Assembly: GCA_965276675.1 (NCBI GenBank)
Contig: OZ255624.1
Location: 1,488,001 to 1,552,000 of the forward strand
Reading direction: 5' to 3'
DNA from: G965276675 sp965276675
GTDB lineage: Bacteria > Acidobacteriota > Terriglobia > Terriglobales > Acidobacteriaceae
Length of the DNA: 64,000 nucleotides
The notes beneath the pieces were generated by a model. That model worked only from the letters and a program-made list of their open reading frames with translations. It was not told the origin of the DNA and did not search any database. This document shows, one piece after another, positions 60,900 to 64,000 of this stretch. The translations under genes were made by a program, and so were the position numbers. How positions within the stretch are numbered: position 1 is the first letter of the stretch; the number at the start of each line of letters is the position of its first letter.

Positions 60900-61850
60900 A
60901 TGCCACTTGCTCTCAACTTCTTTGTACATTACGCATACATCCTGCTTTTTGCGTGGGTTGCGGCGGAACAACTCGGGATCCCGATCCCCAGCATTCCGCT
61001 GATGCTGACCGCCGGTACGCTGACCGCGACGCACCAACTGAGCGAAGCACTTATAGTCTGCTCGGTCGTGGCTGCGTGTCTGATGAGCGATTCGGTCTGG
61101 TACTTCCTGGGAAGGCGTTATGGCGGGGCGGTGGTGCGATTGGTCTGCCGGCTCTCGATCGAGTCCGCATCGTGTGTCCGGCGCACCGAGGGGTACTTTC
61201 ACCGTCATGGGTCCCGCGCGTTGCTGGTCGCCAAATTTGTCCCCGGTTTGGGGAGTCTTGCCGCCCCTATTGCAGGTCAGACTGGGATGCCGTATCGGAC
61301 CTTCCTTCAGTCCGATCTGGTCGGTTCGCTCCTGTATAGCCTCACGTTCACGCTCGTAGGCCGATTCTTTGGAGACGTGCTCAAACGGCACCCCATCATG
61401 TGGTCACAGTTTGGGCATTATGCCGGCGCGTTGTTCGTGCTACTGGTGCTTGGGTTCCTTGGCTACCGTGTCTACAAGCAGCAGTCATTCCTGAGGCAGA
61501 TACGCGGCTCGACGATAGAACCAGAAGAGCTGAAGGCCATGCTGGATCGCGGTGAGCCCGTGCATATCATCGACCTGCGGCATCCGCTGGACTATCTGCC
61601 TGATCCGCGCAAGCTGCCGGGCGCCATCCTGCATTCGGCGGAGAATCTGGCGGCGGGTGGCGAGGACGTGCCGCGCGACCGGGATGTGGTGCTCTATTGC
61701 ACGTGCCCAAGCGATGCAACCAGCGCCCGTACGGCCATGCAGCTGCGCAAACTAGGCATCTATCGTGTGCGGCCTTTGCATGGCGGATATGATGCTTGGA
61801 AGGGCCTTGGATATCCGCTGGAAGAGATGGACCAGAAGACCGCGGCTTGA
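60900..61850 (+). CDS. DedA-family membrane protein fused to a rhodanese domain
   Basis: 316 residues. Residues 1-200 are DedA/SNARE-associated: 'IPIPSIPLMLTAGTL', 'DSVWYFLGRRYG', 'GYFHRHGSRALLVAKFVPGLGSLAAPIAGQTGMPYRTFLQSDLVGSLLYS' (the F-x-R-x-x-P-G type motif), and several membrane helices. Residues about 212-310 are a rhodanese domain: 'VHIIDLRHPLDYLPDPRKLPGAILHS', then 'VVLYCTCPSDATSARTAMQLRKLGIYRVRPLHGGYDAWKGLGYP' with the catalytic Cys in Y-C-T-C. DedA proteins recycle undecaprenyl phosphate and lipids; the rhodanese moves sulfur. The fusion is known in a few groups, but its joint role is open. Confidence 0.92.
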   Translation: MPLALNFFVHYAYILLFAWVAAEQLGIPIPSIPLMLTAGTLTATHQLSEALIVCSVVAACLMSDSVWYFLGRRYGGAVVRLVCRLSIESASCVRRTEGYFHRHGSRALLVAKFVPGLGSLAAPIAGQTGMPYRTFLQSDLVGSLLYSLTFTLVGRFFGDVLKRHPIMWSQFGHYAGALFVLLVLGFLGYRVYKQQSFLRQIRGSTIEPEELKAMLDRGEPVHIIDLRHPLDYLPDPRKLPGAILHSAENLAAGGEDVPRDRDVVLYCTCPSDATSARTAMQLRKLGIYRVRPLHGGYDAWKGLGYPLEEMDQKTAA

Positions 61851-61993
61851 GGTTTCCGTCCAGCCACCCCAAAAGTAACCATGTATTGGGTGCAAGAAGT
61901 GGTTACCTGTGCTATTTTCCCAGTTACAAGTCTGCTTCGGCGATAAATCGCTCAGCCGCGGCCATTTTGGGAAAAGCACGGGAGAAACACGAG

Positions 61994-62227
61994 ATGGCCT
62001 GGACCGAGTCCTACCACTGCGACGTGTGCAACAGTCCACGCGGAGATGCCGAAGATTGGTGGCTGGCCTGGACGGAAAGCGTCTCGCCGGAGGATCACCA
62101 GCCCGTGTTGAAGCTGACTCCATGGAGCCCTTCTCTCTCCCACTCGGCTTCGGTCAGGCACCTGTGTGGTGCTCGCTGCGCCCAGACGTTTATGGATCGC
62201 TGGATGCGTGGAGAAGAGTCTCGCTAG
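61994..62227 (+). CDS. Small conserved cysteine-containing protein
   Basis: 77 residues from the ATG at 61994, with GGGAG 9 bp upstream. 'ESYHCDVCNSPRGDAEDWWLAWTE' and 'RHLCGARCAQTFMDRWM' hold C-x-x-C and C-x-x-x-C pairs, a zinc-ribbon-like set. The Trp-rich middle (DWWLAW) is distinctive. I recall no family name. The frame is open further upstream but there overlaps the DedA gene. It lies 75 bp before ubiD on the same strand. Confidence 0.65.
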   Translation: MAWTESYHCDVCNSPRGDAEDWWLAWTESVSPEDHQPVLKLTPWSPSLSHSASVRHLCGARCAQTFMDRWMRGEESR

Positions 62228-62301
62228 CATTTCCAACAGTGATAGCGCGAGAGCGGCGGCGCTAACTGGCGCTCTGGGTACTATGAGGTCAGGAGAGAAC
62301 T

Positions 62302-63915
62302 TTGGCCTACGATGACCTGCGCGACTGGATAGGACGGCTGGAAAAGGCCGGCGAACTGAAACGCATCCGCGAAGAGGTGGACCCAGTACTTGAGATCGCC
62401 GAAATCACGGACCGGGCCTCCAAGGCCGGCCGCAAGCACGGCATGAAGGGTTACTCCCCGGGCGGTCCGGCGCTGCTCTTCGAACGAGTCAAAGGTTACC
62501 GCGGTCGGCAGGTGCTGATGAACCAGTTCGGCAGCGAACGCCGCATGAAGATGGCGCTCGAGGCGAACTCTCTCGATGAGATTGCCGGCCGCATTCAGGC
62601 TCTGATGGACGTGAAGTCGCCCGAGGGTTTAATGGGAAAGCTGAAGCTGCTTCCCATGCTTGCCGAAGTTGGCAAATTCTTCCCGAAGGTCATTCCAGCT
62701 AAGCAGGCCCGGTGCAAAGAGGTCGTCCTGCGGGAGAACTTCAGTGTTCTCGACTTTCCCGTGCTCCAGTGCTGGCCCCTGGATGGCGGCCGTTTCATCA
62801 CACTGCCACTCGTGATCACGCGCGATCCGCGCCACGGCAGGCGAAATATGGGCATGTACCGCATGCAGGTCTATGACGGCCAAACGACGGGCATGCACTG
62901 GCAGCGGCAGAAGGTGGCGGCCGAGCACTTTCGCGACCGGCTGCGCACCGCCGCGAGCACGGCAGCGGACGGCGATCCGGCGGCGGCGCGCGTCCGAGCC
63001 ATGGCCGAAAGTGCTGGTGGCAGCGTCACGCCAGCGCCGGGCGGATTGGGTCAGGTAGCATACGGCAAGATCACGGGTGAACGTATGGAGGTAGCGGTCG
63101 CGATCGGGACCGATCCGGCGACGACCTTCTCGGCAATCGTGCCTGCCCCTCCCGAGGTCGAGGAGTACATCATCGCGGGCTTCCTCCGTCAGAAGGCAGT
63201 GGATCTGGTGAAGTGCGAGACGGTGGACCTGGAGGTTCCGGCTCATGCCGAGATCGTGCTCGAAGGCTATGTGCGGCTGGACGAGCTCCGGACCGAGGGC
63301 CCCTTTGGCGACCACACCGGCTTCTACACCATGCAGGATGAGTACCCGGTCTTCCACATCACCTGCATCACGCACCGCAGGAATCCCATCTACGCGGCCA
63401 CCATCGTGGGCAAGCCGCCGATGGAAGATGCCTGGATGGGCAAAGCAGTCGAGCGCATCTTCCTGCCGCTCATGCGGCTGACCGTGCCTGAGATCGTCGA
63501 TATTCACCTGCCACCCGAGGGTGTCTTTCACAACCTGATGATCGTGTCCATTCGCAAGAGCTACGCAGGCCAAGCCCGCAAAGTGATGAGCGCCATCTGG
63601 TCGCTGGGTCAGGCAATGTTTACGAAGTGCATTGTCGTGGTCGACGAGGATTGTGATGTGCAGAACGTAGGCGAAGTCACCTTGCGCGTGACCAACAACA
63701 TCGATCCGGAGCGGGACATTCAGTTCACCTTGGGGCCAATCGACTCGCTCGACCACGCCTCCCGTCTACCGAACTACGGCAGCAAGATGGGCATCGATGC
63801 GACGCGCAAGTGGGCGGCTGAGGGCTTTACCCGGCCTTGGCCGCCGATGATCGAAATGGACAGTGCGACCAAAGCCCGCGTAGATGCGATCTGGAGCAAA
63901 CTGGGACTCGATTAG
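62302..63915 (+). CDS. ubiD: UbiD-family decarboxylase
   Basis: 537 residues from a TTG at 62302, which has AGGAGAG 6 bp upstream. 'DLRDWIGRLEKAGELKRIREEVDPVLEIAEITDRA' begins the family. 'MGMYRMQVYDGQTTGMHWQRQKVAAEHF' and 'LDELRTEGPFGDHTGFYTMQDEYPVFHITCITHRRNPIYAATIVGKPPMEDAWMGKAVERIFLPLM' hold the prenylated-FMN site and its Glu-Arg-Asp network. UbiD proteins decarboxylate aromatic acids, such as the ubiquinone or menaquinone precursor. They need prenyl-FMN from UbiX, not found in this window. An insertion rich in Ala near residue 220 is a little long. Confidence 0.95.
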   Translation: MAYDDLRDWIGRLEKAGELKRIREEVDPVLEIAEITDRASKAGRKHGMKGYSPGGPALLFERVKGYRGRQVLMNQFGSERRMKMALEANSLDEIAGRIQALMDVKSPEGLMGKLKLLPMLAEVGKFFPKVIPAKQARCKEVVLRENFSVLDFPVLQCWPLDGGRFITLPLVITRDPRHGRRNMGMYRMQVYDGQTTGMHWQRQKVAAEHFRDRLRTAASTAADGDPAAARVRAMAESAGGSVTPAPGGLGQVAYGKITGERMEVAVAIGTDPATTFSAIVPAPPEVEEYIIAGFLRQKAVDLVKCETVDLEVPAHAEIVLEGYVRLDELRTEGPFGDHTGFYTMQDEYPVFHITCITHRRNPIYAATIVGKPPMEDAWMGKAVERIFLPLMRLTVPEIVDIHLPPEGVFHNLMIVSIRKSYAGQARKVMSAIWSLGQAMFTKCIVVVDEDCDVQNVGEVTLRVTNNIDPERDIQFTLGPIDSLDHASRLPNYGSKMGIDATRKWAAEGFTRPWPPMIEMDSATKARVDAIWSKLGLD

Positions 63916-63956
63916 ACCACTTCAGGGTAAATGTAGACCGGCGAACAGAGGTGAAC

Positions 63957-63982
63957 GTGGCCGTTCTTCGAGGAACGGCCAC
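63957..63982 (+). terminator. Perfect hairpin downstream of ubiD
   Basis: GTGGCCGTTC and GAACGGCCAC pair over 10 bp around TTCGAG, 42 bp past the ubiD stop. No T run follows, so it may be a Rho-type end, a leader structure of the next gene beyond the window, or both. Confidence 0.5.
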
Positions 63983-64000
63983 ATGGAGTGGATCTTCGCG

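Overview
The window looks like a chromosomal segment of a soil Acidobacterium (class Terriglobia, formerly Acidobacteriia). This rests on inference: a G+C-rich sequence, a polyphosphate gene set, an HpnI-type hopanoid glycosyltransferase, HspR-type heat-shock control, and several short conserved proteins of a kind common in that class. It has one tRNA gene and no rRNA genes.

Layout. (1) 1-7219: the end of a NUDIX hydrolase gene, a DUF4406-like protein, about 0.9 kb without a recognisable gene, then a redox operon on the minus strand (FrnE-type DsbA protein, FAD monooxygenase, thioredoxin-reductase-like protein lacking its cysteines, EctC-like cupin). The operon diverges from an HxlR regulator whose promoter region is repeated, inverted, on the far side of the gene. 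A zinc-ribbon protein and a LysR regulator follow. (2) 7383-8730: an excisionase-like gene and a tyrosine integrase, the edge of one integrated element. (3) 8871-29515: a second element of about 20.6 kb, bounded by a 57-bp direct repeat (one mismatch) of the 3' end of tRNA-Leu(CAA). It carries a type I restriction-modification operon with a frameshifted hsdM, a YgjP-type metallopeptidase and an AAA/DUF4143 ATPase. It also carries a MOBP relaxase with a TraJ/MobC protein, an IncP-like oriT and traK-traL-traM-like genes, two phosphoesterases, a plasmid-like Rep/ParA/HTH module and its own integrase. No type IV secretion genes are present, so it reads as an integrative mobilizable element that would need a helper. 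(4) 29516-30843: decayed integrase and resolvase remnants, showing repeated use of this tRNA as an insertion site. (5) 30844-64000: apparently core genome. It holds carbonic anhydrase, membrane glycosyltransferases, a DHA2 transporter, dnaK, a higBA toxin-antitoxin pair, an Fpg/Nei glycosylase, dnaJ, hspR and hpnI. After these come a split ArnT-like glycosyltransferase, a polyphosphate neighbourhood (CHAD, Ppx, SixA, PPK1), a TolC-EmrA efflux pair, Dps, a DedA-rhodanese fusion and UbiD.

How the genes work together. On the element, integrase and excisionase-like proteins would move it in and out of tRNA-Leu. The relaxosome would nick oriT for transfer by a helper, Rep/ParA may stabilise the excised circle, and the R-M genes are cargo. 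In the core part, DnaK, DnaJ and HspR form a chaperone circuit, and CHAD, Ppx and PPK1 bind, degrade and make polyphosphate. Two single-base frameshifts (hsdM and the ArnT-like gene) are either real inactivations or sequence errors.
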